Source: Streptococcus parasanguinis | GTDB lineage: Bacteria; Bacillota; Bacilli; Lactobacillales; Streptococcaceae | Assembly (NCBI GenBank): GCA_018365265.1 | Contig: JAGZKI010000006.1 | Location: 1-55,915, forward strand | Direction: 5' to 3' | DNA length: 55,915 nt | In this document: one piece after another, positions 25,790-34,723 of the stretch | How positions within the stretch are numbered: the stretch's first letter is position 1 | Layout of the letters: each line of letters begins with the position of its first letter | The notes under the pieces: generated by a model | Database searches by the model: none | Told to the model about the DNA's origin: nothing | What the model saw: only the letters and a program-made list of their open reading frames with translations | Translations under genes and position numbers: made by a program

Positions 25790-25798
25790 TGGTATAAT
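25790..25798 (+). promoter_or_regulatory. Extended -10 promoter of yaaA-recF
   Basis: TGGTATAAT (TGn-TATAAT) lies 20 bp upstream of the yaaA start. No clear -35 is present. Confidence 0.6.
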
Positions 25799-25818
25799 AA
25801 CACGCAAAGAGGTGAACT

Positions 25819-26181
25819 ATGAATTACAAATTATTTGATGACTTTATTACATTACAGGCAATCTTAAAAGAACTCGGTATTATACAGAGTGGTGGTGCAA
25901 TCAAAGCCTTTCTTCAAGAAAAAGAAGTCTTTGTTAATGGTGAATTAGAACAACGGAGAGGCCGTAAACTTCGTGTCAATGATCAAATTGACATTCCTGA
26001 ACTGAACATGACTATCACCATTCTTGAACCTTCTCAAGAAGAAATAGAAGAGCATCTTAAAGAGAAGGAAGAAAAGGAACGTGTTGCTAAACTTGTCAAG
26101 CAACTCAATCAACAACAAAAGAAACAACCGACAAAGACTAACAAAAAAGAAAAAGCGATTCGCTTTCCTGGTATCTCCTAA
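25819..26181 (+). CDS. yaaA: S4-domain RNA-binding protein YaaA
   Basis: This encodes a 120-residue protein with an N-terminal S4 RNA-binding domain (about residues 9-65; GGAIKAFLQEKEVFVNGELE, then RRGRKLRVND) and a Lys/Glu-rich C-terminal tail. It is the standard neighbour of recF. The last base of its stop codon is the first base of recF, so the two are translationally coupled. AGAGGTG precedes the ATG. The family is linked to ribosome assembly in some reports, but its role is not settled. Confidence 0.87.
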   Translation: MNYKLFDDFITLQAILKELGIIQSGGAIKAFLQEKEVFVNGELEQRRGRKLRVNDQIDIPELNMTITILEPSQEEIEEHLKEKEEKERVAKLVKQLNQQQKKQPTKTNKKEKAIRFPGIS

Positions 26182-27275
26182 TGTGGTTAAAACACTTATC
26201 CATTCAACATTTTCGTAATTATCAAGAACTTGAAGTCGAGTTTCATCCTGGATTAAATATTTTCCTAGGTCAAAATGCTCAAGGAAAGACCAATATTCTC
26301 GAATCAATTTATTTTCTAGCTTTAACCAGAAGTCATCGAACACGAAATGATAGAGATCTCATCTATTTTGAATCCAGCGATTTTAAAGTTTCTGGCCAAT
26401 TGCAAAGAGAAACTGGTCCCCTTCCATTAGAAATTTCCTTGACACCAAAAGGTCGGATAACTAAGGTAAATCATTTGAAACAAGCCAAATTATCGAACTA
26501 TATTGGCCATATGAATGTTGTCCTTTTTGCACCCGAAGATTTGCAACTGATCAAAGGATCACCTGCAGGGCGTCGAAAGTTTATTGACATTGAATTAGGT
26601 CAGATGAAACCTCTCTATTTATCCGACTTATCTCAATACAACCATGTACTGAAACAAAGAAACAGTTATCTAAAAAATTCAGAAAAAATTGATGCTACAT
26701 TTTTGGAGGTCTTAGATTCACAACTAGCTAGTTTTGGAAGTCGCGTCATCCATCATCGGCTTGAGTTTATTAAAAAATTAGAAGCTAAAGCAAAAGAAAA
26801 ACACACTCGACTTTCTGACAACAAAGAAGACCTATCGATTCAATATCAGTCAACTGTTTTTTCTGAAGAAGGAAATGATATAGAAGAGCAGTTTCTCTCT
26901 ATGTTGGAAAAAAACCGTCAGAAGGATATTTTTAGGAAAACAACAAGTATTGGGCCTCACAGGGATGATTTGGCATTTTTTATCAATAATATGAATGCTA
27001 CCTTTGGTAGTCAAGGCCAGCATCGAAGTGTTGTTCTCTCTCTAAAATTAGCAGAAATCGAATTGATGGAAGAAATCACAAGAGAAAAGCCTATTTTATT
27101 ACTTGACGATGTCATGAGCGAACTTGACAATTATCGTCAACTTCAACTATTTGAAACCATCTCTAATAATATTCAAACATTTATTACAACGACCACTCTC
27201 GATCATTTAAAAGAACTGCCTGAAGAGTTGAAAATTTTCACTGTTCAAGCCGGTCATATCAAAACAGCATCTTGA
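26181..27275 (+). CDS. recF: DNA replication and repair protein RecF
   Basis: This encodes a 364-residue SMC-like ATPase of the RecFOR pathway, which loads RecA at gaps. Walker A is GQNAQGKT at 30-37, the signature region lies at about 275 (TSIGPHRDDLAF), and Walker B is PILLLDDVMSELD. It is separated from dnaN by 14 kb, as is usual in streptococci. The stop codon lies inside the terminator shared with guaB. Confidence 0.97.
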   Translation: MWLKHLSIQHFRNYQELEVEFHPGLNIFLGQNAQGKTNILESIYFLALTRSHRTRNDRDLIYFESSDFKVSGQLQRETGPLPLEISLTPKGRITKVNHLKQAKLSNYIGHMNVVLFAPEDLQLIKGSPAGRRKFIDIELGQMKPLYLSDLSQYNHVLKQRNSYLKNSEKIDATFLEVLDSQLASFGSRVIHHRLEFIKKLEAKAKEKHTRLSDNKEDLSIQYQSTVFSEEGNDIEEQFLSMLEKNRQKDIFRKTTSIGPHRDDLAFFINNMNATFGSQGQHRSVVLSLKLAEIELMEEITREKPILLLDDVMSELDNYRQLQLFETISNNIQTFITTTTLDHLKELPEELKIFTVQAGHIKTAS

Positions 27276-27302
27276 CAATACTGTCAAGATGCTGTTATTT
27301 TT
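27263..27302. terminator. Bidirectional terminator between recF and guaB
   Basis: A perfect 15-bp stem (27263-27277 with 27282-27296) has a 4-nt loop and a T-rich tail on the plus strand (TATTTTTATTT). The gene on either side converges on it. Confidence 0.9.
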
Positions 27303-27303
27303 A

Positions 27304-27319
27304 TTTACAAATGTGTAAA
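27304..27319. repeat. Recurrent palindrome TTTACA-N4-TGTAAA, copy 3
   Basis: TTTACA-AATG-TGTAAA lies between the recF/guaB terminator and the guaB stop codon. Confidence 0.6.
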
Positions 27320-27320
27320 T

Positions 27321-28802
27321 TTATTGTGCTGAATAGTTAGGAGCCTCGTTTGTGATTTGCACATCATGAGGATGGCTTTCTTTCAATCCGGCACCACTCA
27401 TTTCGACAAATTGTGCATGATCATGTAAATCTTGAATGGTTGCTGCACCAACATACCCCATACCTGAACGAATACCACCAATCATTTGGAAGACCATATC
27501 TGCTACAGAACCTTTATAAGCAACGCGTCCTTCAATTCCTTCAGGGACCAATTTATTGGCTTCATTGACAGATCCTTGGAAGTAACGGTCGCTAGAACCT
27601 TTCTTCATTGCTGCAATAGATCCCATACCACGGTATGTTTTAAATTTACGACCTTGGAAGATTTCTGTTTCACCAGGTGCTTCATCTGTACCTGCAAGCA
27701 TTGAGCCAAGCATAACCGCATTCCCACCAGCTGCGAGTGCTTTGACAATATCTCCTGAATACTTGATACCACCATCAGCAATGATCGTTTTTCCATATTC
27801 ACGAGCTACAGCGGCTGCATCATAAATGGCAGTCACTTGAGGAACACCAACCCCTGCAACAACACGAGTTGTACAGATTGATCCTGGACCAATTCCGACC
27901 TTAACTACGTCTACCCCTGCATCAAATAATGCACGAGCACCTTCAGCGGTTGCAATATTTCCTGCAATCAAGGTACGATCTGGGAAGTGAGCACGAATTT
28001 CTGCAATCTTACGAAGAACACCCGCAGAATGTCCATGAGCAGTATCGATGACAATTGCGTCTGCACCAGCTTCAAAAAGAGCTTCTGCACGTTCAAAAGT
28101 ATCTGAAGTAACCCCTACGGCACCAGCCACAAGCAAACGACCAAATTCATCCTTAGCCGCATTTGGAAACTCAATAACTTTTTCAATATCTTTGATTGTA
28201 ATCAAGCCAGAAAGACGACCATTTTCATCTACCAATGGTAATTTTTCAATACGGTGCTCTTGTAGAATGCGTTCAGCTGTTTCCAAATCGGTTCCAACCG
28301 GTGCAGTTACCAAGTTTTCACTTGTCATATGATTTGAAATGGGTTGATTGTAATCAGAAATAAAACGCAAATCCCGGTTTGTAAGGATACCAACTAATTT
28401 ACGATTTTCAAGTGTTTCAACAACAGGAACACCACTGATTCGGTATCGTCCCATCAACTCATCTGCTTCTGCAATTGTATGAGACGGAGTCAAATAGAAC
28501 GGATCAATGATAACTCCATTTTCAGAGCGTTTTACTTTGCGTACTTCATCTGCCTGTTGCTCAATTGACATGTTTTTATGGATAACACCAAGTCCACCAG
28601 CACGTGCCATAGCAATTGCCATTTGACTTTCAGTCACTGTGTCCATGGCAGCAGTAATGATTGGGATATTCAAGCGTAAATTACTTGCTAATTGTGTACT
28701 TAAATCTGCATCATTAGGCAATACGTGACTTTCTGCTGGAATCAAAAGCACGTCATCGAATGTAAACCCTTTTTTTAAAAACTTTGTGTCCCAATTAGAC
28801 AT
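27321..28802 (-). CDS. guaB: Inosine-5'-monophosphate dehydrogenase
   Basis: This encodes the 493-residue NAD-dependent enzyme converting IMP to XMP, the committed step to GMP. The TIM barrel is interrupted by two CBS domains (about residues 95-210). The catalytic loop GPGSICTTRVVAG carries the active-site Cys near residue 308, and the flap with the Arg-Tyr pair follows. Length is normal. The leader contains a sigma-A promoter (28858-28885) and a PurBox-like site (28920-28932) at the distance used by the purine activator PurR. Confidence 0.97.
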   Translation of the reverse strand: MSNWDTKFLKKGFTFDDVLLIPAESHVLPNDADLSTQLASNLRLNIPIITAAMDTVTESQMAIAMARAGGLGVIHKNMSIEQQADEVRKVKRSENGVIIDPFYLTPSHTIAEADELMGRYRISGVPVVETLENRKLVGILTNRDLRFISDYNQPISNHMTSENLVTAPVGTDLETAERILQEHRIEKLPLVDENGRLSGLITIKDIEKVIEFPNAAKDEFGRLLVAGAVGVTSDTFERAEALFEAGADAIVIDTAHGHSAGVLRKIAEIRAHFPDRTLIAGNIATAEGARALFDAGVDVVKVGIGPGSICTTRVVAGVGVPQVTAIYDAAAVAREYGKTIIADGGIKYSGDIVKALAAGGNAVMLGSMLAGTDEAPGETEIFQGRKFKTYRGMGSIAAMKKGSSDRYFQGSVNEANKLVPEGIEGRVAYKGSVADMVFQMIGGIRSGMGYVGAATIQDLHDHAQFVEMSGAGLKESHPHDVQITNEAPNYSAQ

Positions 28803-28857
28803 TAGCTGGATCCTCTTTTCTTTTTATTTGAGCAAGGCTCGAATTTTTATTGTTAAT

Positions 28858-28885
28858 ATCATACCATTCTATGGCAATTTGTCAA
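28858..28885 (-). promoter_or_regulatory. guaB promoter
   Basis: On the minus strand TTGACA (28880-28885) and TATGAT (28858-28863) are spaced 16 bp, predicting a transcription start near 28851. Confidence 0.75.
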
Positions 28886-28919
28886 TCATTTATTGGTAAA
28901 TTATCAATGAACAGTAAGA

Positions 28920-28932
28920 AATGTTCGCTTTT
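28920..28932 (-). promoter_or_regulatory. PurBox-like activator site upstream of guaB
   Basis: AAAAGCGAACATT on the minus strand matches the lactococcal/streptococcal PurBox AWWWCCGAACWWT with one mismatch. Its centre is about 75 bp upstream of the predicted start, the position known for PurR activation in Lactococcus. Confidence 0.55.
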
Positions 28933-28944
28933 AATGAAGTCGTT

Positions 28945-29973
28945 TTATTTTTTAAAATAGGTAATTCCCATCGCAGATTTTACTTCATCCAGTGTTTGAG
29001 CTGCTACATTTCGAGCGCGCTCACTTCCTTTTTCAAGAATGGAGTAGACCTCACCCATATCCTTTGCAAACTCAAGTCGTCTTTCACGAATTGGTCTTAA
29101 TTCACGATCTAAAATTTCTAAAAGATATCGTTTGGTCTTGACATCACCAAGTCCACCACGTTGATAATGTTCTTTCATTTCTGCAATTTCAGCTGCATCT
29201 TCTGGACGGCCAAATACATCCAGGTAATGAAACACCATATTGCCTTCGATTTTTCCTGGATCCTCTACTTTAATATGATCAGGATCAGTATACATACTCA
29301 TCACTTTTTTCTTTAAAGTATCTGCATCATCAGCTAGGTAAATCCCATTATTCAACGATTTAGACATCTTAGCATTTCCGTCTAAACCAGGTAAGCGCCC
29401 TGCTGCTTCATTTTCAGGATAAATCCCTTCCGGTTCCACCAAAGTATCTGTGTTGTATGCATGATTAAAGGAACGCACAATCTCACGAGTTTGCTCAATC
29501 ATTGGCTTTTGATCATTTCCTACTGGAACAAAATTCGCTTTAAATGCTGTGATATCGGCTGCTTGTGAAATAGGGTATACCAAAAATCCTGTTGGAATAC
29601 TCTCACCAAAACCTTTTTGAGAAATCTCGGTTTTTACAGTTGGGTTTCTTTCAAGTCGCGCCAAAGATACAAGATTCATGTAATACATGGTCAATTCCGC
29701 TAATTCAGGAATCTGACTTTGAATGAAAATCGTAACTTTTTCAGGATCTAGTCCAGCTGCCAGATAATCCAAAGCAACATTACCAATAGATTCTACAATC
29801 GTTTTTGGATCTTTTGCATGGTCTGTCAAAGCTTGCTGGTCTGCTAGGAAAACAAACATATTATACTTGTTTTTATTTTGCAACAAGACGCGATTTTTTA
29901 AAGAACCAACATAGTGGCCAATATGGAGTTTTCCTGTCGGTCTATCTCCTGTCAGAATGATGGGTTTTGTCAT
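28945..29973 (-). CDS. trpS: Tryptophanyl-tRNA synthetase
   Basis: This encodes a 342-residue class I aminoacyl-tRNA synthetase charging tRNA-Trp. HIGH is at residues 17-20 (KLHIGHYVG) and the KMSKS motif is near residue 202. The start at 29973 (MTKPIILTG) is chosen because AAGGAG lies 7 nt upstream; the longer frame from 30003 adds ten residues unlike the family. No T-box leader was recognised. It is divergent from the ABC-F gene across a 205-bp gap holding a large inverted repeat. Confidence 0.97.
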   Translation of the reverse strand: MTKPIILTGDRPTGKLHIGHYVGSLKNRVLLQNKNKYNMFVFLADQQALTDHAKDPKTIVESIGNVALDYLAAGLDPEKVTIFIQSQIPELAELTMYYMNLVSLARLERNPTVKTEISQKGFGESIPTGFLVYPISQAADITAFKANFVPVGNDQKPMIEQTREIVRSFNHAYNTDTLVEPEGIYPENEAAGRLPGLDGNAKMSKSLNNGIYLADDADTLKKKVMSMYTDPDHIKVEDPGKIEGNMVFHYLDVFGRPEDAAEIAEMKEHYQRGGLGDVKTKRYLLEILDRELRPIRERRLEFAKDMGEVYSILEKGSERARNVAAQTLDEVKSAMGITYFKK

Positions 29974-30070
29974 ACTCTTCTCCTTAATCGTTATCCCTAT
30001 CATTATAGCACTTTCTAGTTGAAAATGTTAGTCTATCCTCTATGTTTGTAAGGAATTAACACTTTACTAA

Positions 30071-30113
30071 ACTGTCAATTTAGTTTACATAGTTGTAAAA
30101 ACAAATTGACAGT
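30071..30113. repeat. Large imperfect inverted repeat between trpS and the ABC-F gene, with palindrome copy 4
   Basis: ACTGTCAATTT at 30071-30081 is mirrored exactly by AAATTGACAGT at 30103-30113, with partial pairing continuing inward. The centre is TTTACA-TAGT-TGTAAA (30084-30099), the fourth exact copy of the recurrent palindrome. There is no T-run on either side, so an operator is more likely than a terminator. Confidence 0.65.
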
Positions 30114-30178
30114 AAAAAAGTTGAATTTTCCCCTATTTTCTAGTAAAATGAAGACATTATAGAAAGAGGAGAAAATCA

Positions 30179-31804
30179 TTGCTTACAGTATCAGACGTCT
30201 CACTACGTTTTAGTGATCGAAAATTGTTTGACGATGTCAATATTAACTTTACAGAGGGAAATACATATGGTCTCATTGGTGCCAACGGTGCTGGAAAATC
30301 AACCTTTTTAAAAATTTTAGCTGGAGATATTGAACCAACAACTGGTCATATTTCTCTCGGTCCTGATGAACGTTTGTCCGTTTTGCGTCAAAATCACTTT
30401 GACTATGAAGACGAGCGGGTCATCGATGTTGTCATTATGGGAAATGAAAAGCTCTACAACATTATGAAAGAAAAAGATGCTATCTACATGAAAGAAGATT
30501 TCTCTGATGAAGATGGTGTCCGTGCAGCTGAACTTGAAGGTGAATTTGCCGAACTTGGTGGATGGGAAGCAGAAAGTGAAGCATCTCAATTGCTTCAAAA
30601 TCTAAATATTTCAGAAGACCTTCATTACCAAACTATGAGCGAGTTAGCCAATGGGGATAAAGTGAAAGTTCTCTTAGCTAAAGCCCTTTTTGGTAAACCA
30701 GATGTCCTTCTTTTGGACGAGCCGACCAATGGTTTGGATATTCAATCCATTACCTGGTTAGAAGATTTTCTGATTGATTTTGAAAATACGGTTATCGTTG
30801 TATCCCATGACCGCCACTTTTTGAATAAAGTCTGCACCCATATGGCGGATCTCGACTTTGGAAAAATTAAACTTTACGTCGGAAACTATGATTTCTGGAA
30901 AGAATCTTCTGAACTTGCAGCAAAATTACAAGCAGATAGAAATGCAAAAGCTGAAGAAAAAATTAAACAATTGCAAGAGTTTGTCGCACGTTTCTCAGCC
31001 AACGCTTCAAAATCAAAACAAGCAACTTCGCGTAAAAAAATGCTTGACAAGATTGAACTTGAAGAAATTGTTCCATCTAGTCGGAAGTACCCATTTATCA
31101 ACTTTAAGGCAGAACGAGAAATTGGTAACGATCTCTTGACAGTTGAAAATCTTTCTGTCAAGATTGATGGTGAAACTATCCTTGACAATATCAGCTTTAT
31201 CTTACGTCCTGGTGACAAAACAGCCCTTATCGGACAGAACGATATTCAAACAACCGCTTTGATCCGTGCATTGATGGATGATATTGAATATGAAGGAACT
31301 GTCAAGTGGGGAGTTACAACTAGTCGATCATATCTACCAAAAGACAACAGTCGTGATTTTGCAGGTGGTGAAAGTATTCTCGATTGGCTTCGTCAATTTG
31401 CAAGTAAAGAAGAAGATGACAATACTTTCCTTCGTGGTTTCTTAGGACGTATGCTCTTTTCGGGTGACGAAGTTAACAAGTCTGTCAACGTCTTGTCAGG
31501 GGGAGAAAAAGTTCGTGTCATGTTGTCTAAATTGATGCTCCTCAAGTCAAATGTTCTTGTACTAGATGATCCAACCAATCACTTAGATTTGGAGTCTATC
31601 TCAAGTTTGAATGATGGATTGAAGAATTTTAAAGAATCGATTATCTTTGCTAGCCATGACCACGAATTCATTCAAACACTCGCCAACCATATTATCGTTC
31701 TTTCAAAAAACGGCGTGATCGATCGTATTGATGAAACCTATGATGAGTTTCTTGAAAATGAAGAAGTTCAAGCAAAAGTGAAAGAACTTTGGAGTCAATC
31801 ATAA
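30179..31804 (+). CDS. ABC-F family ATPase with asymmetric ATP sites
   Basis: This encodes a 541-residue protein of two fused ABC ATPase domains and no membrane segment, so an ABC-F protein of the YbiT/YkpA type that probably acts on ribosomes. Domain 1 has Walker A GANGAGKST (34-42) and Walker B with Asp180-Glu181, but its signature is LANGD (156-160) instead of LSGGE. Domain 2 has a good signature LSGGE (439-443), but its P-loop reads GQNDIQTT (352-359) without the lysine, and Asp464 replaces the catalytic glutamate. A helical linker lies between. It starts with TTG at 30179 with AGGAG upstream. A strong terminator follows. Confidence 0.9.
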   Translation: MLTVSDVSLRFSDRKLFDDVNINFTEGNTYGLIGANGAGKSTFLKILAGDIEPTTGHISLGPDERLSVLRQNHFDYEDERVIDVVIMGNEKLYNIMKEKDAIYMKEDFSDEDGVRAAELEGEFAELGGWEAESEASQLLQNLNISEDLHYQTMSELANGDKVKVLLAKALFGKPDVLLLDEPTNGLDIQSITWLEDFLIDFENTVIVVSHDRHFLNKVCTHMADLDFGKIKLYVGNYDFWKESSELAAKLQADRNAKAEEKIKQLQEFVARFSANASKSKQATSRKKMLDKIELEEIVPSSRKYPFINFKAEREIGNDLLTVENLSVKIDGETILDNISFILRPGDKTALIGQNDIQTTALIRALMDDIEYEGTVKWGVTTSRSYLPKDNSRDFAGGESILDWLRQFASKEEDDNTFLRGFLGRMLFSGDEVNKSVNVLSGGEKVRVMLSKLMLLKSNVLVLDDPTNHLDLESISSLNDGLKNFKESIIFASHDHEFIQTLANHIIVLSKNGVIDRIDETYDEFLENEEVQAKVKELWSQS

Positions 31805-31808
31805 AAAT

Positions 31809-31846
31809 AAAGAGCCCTGAAATCATTATTTCAGGCTCTTTCAGTA
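31809..31846 (+). terminator. Terminator after the ABC-F gene
   Basis: An 8-bp plus 5-bp stem with one bulge (31809-31822 with 29-41 of the same hundred) is followed by only a short T-rich arm. It ends 7 bp before the yfhO start, so readthrough may also feed yfhO. Confidence 0.75.
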
Positions 31847-31853
31847 GAAATAT

Positions 31854-34421
31854 ATGAATAAAACAAAGCTAAAAACATCCCTTTTTATAGTATCTTCTTT
31901 CCTGATTCCAGCTATCATGATGTTCTTTATTTACCTCTCGCAAGGAATCTACTGGAACAGTGATACATCCCCCTTATTAGGAGATGGTTATCATCAGTAT
32001 GTCATTTTTGATACCACACTTCGAAATATTTTACACGGGACAGATAGTCTATTTTACAGTTTTCAAAGTGGACTAGGCATTAATTTCTATGCACTCAGTA
32101 GCTATTATCTAGGAAGTTTCTTTTCTCCTCTTGTCTTCTTCTTTAATGCACAATCCATGCCGAATGCTGTTTACCTCATCACTCTTCTTAAATTTGGAGC
32201 TATTGGGTTAAGCACTTATATTAGTTTACATGGAATGTTTTCTAAAATTCCTAGATCCCTGGTTCTTACCCTTTCAACCTCATTTGCTCTTATGAGCTTT
32301 GCTATCAGCCAAATTGAAATCAAAACTTGGCTAGATGTTTTTATCTTGGCACCACTAATTCTTTATGGATTCAAAAAACTCATTTACAATGAGGGAGAGG
32401 TTCTCTACTTTATCAGCTTAACCAGCTTGTTTATCCAAAATTATTATTTTGGGTTTATGATGTCTATTTTTCTCATTTTATGGTACTTGACACAACTGTC
32501 ATGGGACATCAAAGGAATTGGAAAACGCTTCTTTCATTTTGTGATTGTATCTCTTTTATCAGTTATAACAAGCCTTGTGATGTTATATCCAACCTTCTTA
32601 GATCTACGCACTCATGGAGAAAGCTTTTCAAAGGTTGACAGTATCTTTACAGAAAAAAGTTGGTATCTTGACATATTTGCAAAAAATTTCATTGGAAGTT
32701 TTGACACTACTAAATATGGATCAATTCCAATGATCTACGTGGGATTATTTCCACTTCTTTTAGCGATTACCTTTTTCTTTGTAAAGTCGATCAAGTTTCA
32801 CGTGAAATTTTCTTACTTTATACTCTTGACCATTCTTATTTTGAGTTTTCGTTTTCAATTATTAGATCTCCTTTGGCAAGGTATGCACGCGCCAAATATG
32901 TTTCTTCATCGATACTCTTGGATCTTTTCTTTGACGATTATTCTGATGGCAGGAGAAGTACTAAATCGAATAGAGGAGATCACTTGGATTCGTTTTAGTC
33001 TTGCTAATTTCCTCCTTATTCTAGGATTTGGAGCAACTGTCCTTTACAGCAGTCACTATAAATTTTTAGATGCAGTCAATTTCATTGTTACTTTTGAATT
33101 TTTAATTGCTTTCTATTTGGTCTGTTTAGGATTTATCCTAAAAAAGATACCGCCTAGACTTTTCTATCTTTCGATCCTGTTTTTCTCCATCTTTGAATTA
33201 TCGGTGAATAGTTATTATCAAATGGAAGGAATTGCGAATGAATGGGTCTTTGCTTCTCGGTCATCCTACGAACGAGACTTAAAAGCCATCCAATCCTTAG
33301 TAAGAGAGAAGACAGACTCTAATTATCGGACTGAGATTCTACAGCCACAAACGGGCAATGATAGCATGAAGTATGGTTATAATGGAATTTCTCAATTTTC
33401 ATCTGTACGAAATACGGATGCTAGCTCGACATTGGACAAACTAGGATTTAAATCTGAAGGAACCAACCTCAATCTTCGATACCAAAACAATTCTATTTTA
33501 ATGGATAGTCTATTTGGTGTTCGCTATAATTTAAGCCAACAACCTGTTCAAAAATTTGGATTTAAAGAGATTGCAATCAAAAATGGAGTCTCACTTTCAG
33601 AAAACGAATATGCCTTACCAATCGCCTTTCTGTCAGCAAAACCTTATAAAAATACTTCCTTTACGAATTTGACACTGGATAATCAGACACGATTCATCCA
33701 TCAAATCACGGATGAAAAATATAAATTTTATAAGAAATTAAATATTCTCTCGCCTACTTCACAAAATACTACATCTTCGTTGCAAACTGCAAAAATTGAA
33801 GAAGATAGTCATCTTTCCTACGCAAGTATTCAATATGAAGTAACGGTTCCTGCCCATAGCCAACTATATGTCAATGTTCCAAATTTACAATTTTCAAACG
33901 ATGATCGAAAAGATATTGAAATCAGCTACAATGGACAGACCCAACGCTATACCATTGATAATGCCTTTCCATTCTTTTCGATTGGCCATTTTGACACAGA
34001 GGAAACAGTTACTATTCGTATGAGTTTTCCCGAAAATTCGACAGTCTCCTTTGATACACCAGAATTTTTTGCTCTGGATCTTGACCAATACACACAAGCT
34101 ATCGCTAGCATTCGTCAGCAAGAAGTTGCTATTCACAAAAAGAAAAACAAATTGGTAGCAGCCTATAACGCAAATAGAGACACTACCCTTATTTTTACAC
34201 TCCCTTATGATAAAGGCTGGTCAGCTAAACAAAATGGAAAGCCTATCCAAATTCATCGCATCCAGAAAGGATTGATGGGAGTTCGTGTTTCAAAAGGATC
34301 CGGAACAGTAACCTTAACATTTGTTCCCCAAGGCTTCATTGAAGGACTCATTGCCTTTTTCGTTGGAATCATTCTCTTTTTCCTCTACGAATGGAGACAA
34401 ATAAAAAGACGAAAAAGCTAA
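31854..34421 (+). CDS. yfhO: YfhO family membrane protein
   Basis: This encodes an 855-residue polytopic membrane protein. The first ~440 residues hold about twelve membrane helices in a GT-C glycosyltransferase-like arrangement, with the first loop carrying LGDGYHQYVIFD. A long extracellular part follows (about 450-820), and there is one last membrane helix before a basic tail (RQIKRRKS). In Bacillus and Listeria YfhO proteins are involved in glycosylation of lipoteichoic acid or a related polymer; the acceptor here is unknown. No good ribosome site is seen at ATG 31854. A weak parS-like sequence occurs at 32794-32809. Confidence 0.88.
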   Translation: MNKTKLKTSLFIVSSFLIPAIMMFFIYLSQGIYWNSDTSPLLGDGYHQYVIFDTTLRNILHGTDSLFYSFQSGLGINFYALSSYYLGSFFSPLVFFFNAQSMPNAVYLITLLKFGAIGLSTYISLHGMFSKIPRSLVLTLSTSFALMSFAISQIEIKTWLDVFILAPLILYGFKKLIYNEGEVLYFISLTSLFIQNYYFGFMMSIFLILWYLTQLSWDIKGIGKRFFHFVIVSLLSVITSLVMLYPTFLDLRTHGESFSKVDSIFTEKSWYLDIFAKNFIGSFDTTKYGSIPMIYVGLFPLLLAITFFFVKSIKFHVKFSYFILLTILILSFRFQLLDLLWQGMHAPNMFLHRYSWIFSLTIILMAGEVLNRIEEITWIRFSLANFLLILGFGATVLYSSHYKFLDAVNFIVTFEFLIAFYLVCLGFILKKIPPRLFYLSILFFSIFELSVNSYYQMEGIANEWVFASRSSYERDLKAIQSLVREKTDSNYRTEILQPQTGNDSMKYGYNGISQFSSVRNTDASSTLDKLGFKSEGTNLNLRYQNNSILMDSLFGVRYNLSQQPVQKFGFKEIAIKNGVSLSENEYALPIAFLSAKPYKNTSFTNLTLDNQTRFIHQITDEKYKFYKKLNILSPTSQNTTSSLQTAKIEEDSHLSYASIQYEVTVPAHSQLYVNVPNLQFSNDDRKDIEISYNGQTQRYTIDNAFPFFSIGHFDTEETVTIRMSFPENSTVSFDTPEFFALDLDQYTQAIASIRQQEVAIHKKKNKLVAAYNANRDTTLIFTLPYDKGWSAKQNGKPIQIHRIQKGLMGVRVSKGSGTVTLTFVPQGFIEGLIAFFVGIILFFLYEWRQIKRRKS
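32794..32809. other. Weak parS-like site inside yfhO
   Basis: AGTTTCACGTGAAATT keeps the central 13 bases of parS (GTTTCACGTGAAA) but differs at three outer positions. It is a weaker candidate than the other three sites. Confidence 0.35.
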
Positions 34422-34449
34422 GGAATCTAACCATCGTTCACTTATAAAT

Positions 34450-34486
34450 AAAAGGCTAGGATAGTCATTATCCTAGCCTTTTTCAA
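34450..34486. terminator. Terminator of yfhO, probably bidirectional
   Basis: A perfect 14-bp stem (34450-34463 with 34469-34482) with T-rich flanks lies 29 bp after the yfhO stop. Confidence 0.92.
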
Positions 34487-34490
34487 AACA

Positions 34491-34510
34491 AAAAAACACC
34501 CAAATGGGTG
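34491..34510 (-). terminator. Terminator of the comDE/tRNA transcript
   Basis: On the minus strand a short CACCC-AAAT-GGGTG hairpin (34497-34510) is followed by a run of T. It lies 10 bp past the tRNA-Asn 3' end. Confidence 0.75.
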
Positions 34511-34519
34511 CTATACTAG

Positions 34520-34593
34520 CTCCGCCAGTAGGACTCGAACCTACGACATCATGATTAACAGTCATGCGCTACTACCAACTGAGCTATGGCGGA
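34520..34593 (-). tRNA. tRNA-Asn (anticodon GTT)
   Basis: The 74-nt cloverleaf on the minus strand runs from TCCGCCATAGCTCAG to the acceptor end CTGGCGGAG. The anticodon loop reads CTGTTAA, giving GTT. CCA is not encoded. It is nine bases downstream of tRNA-Glu. Confidence 0.97.
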
Positions 34594-34601
34594 ATGAGAT
34601 A

Positions 34602-34673
34602 TAGTCCGTACGGGATTCGAACCCGTGTTACCGCCGTGAAAAGGCGGTGTCTTAACCCCTTGACCAACGGACC
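34602..34673 (-). tRNA. tRNA-Glu (anticodon TTC)
   Basis: The 72-nt tRNA on the minus strand begins GGTCCGTTGGTCAAGG; the anticodon loop CTTTTCA gives TTC. It is identical to the second tRNA-Glu at 55056-55127. It lies 50 bp downstream of the comE stop, so it may be read from the same transcript. Confidence 0.97.
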
Positions 34674-34723
34674 ATATATTCATTAACAGAACATATCCCA
34701 TTATATCAAAATTTAACTAATTG

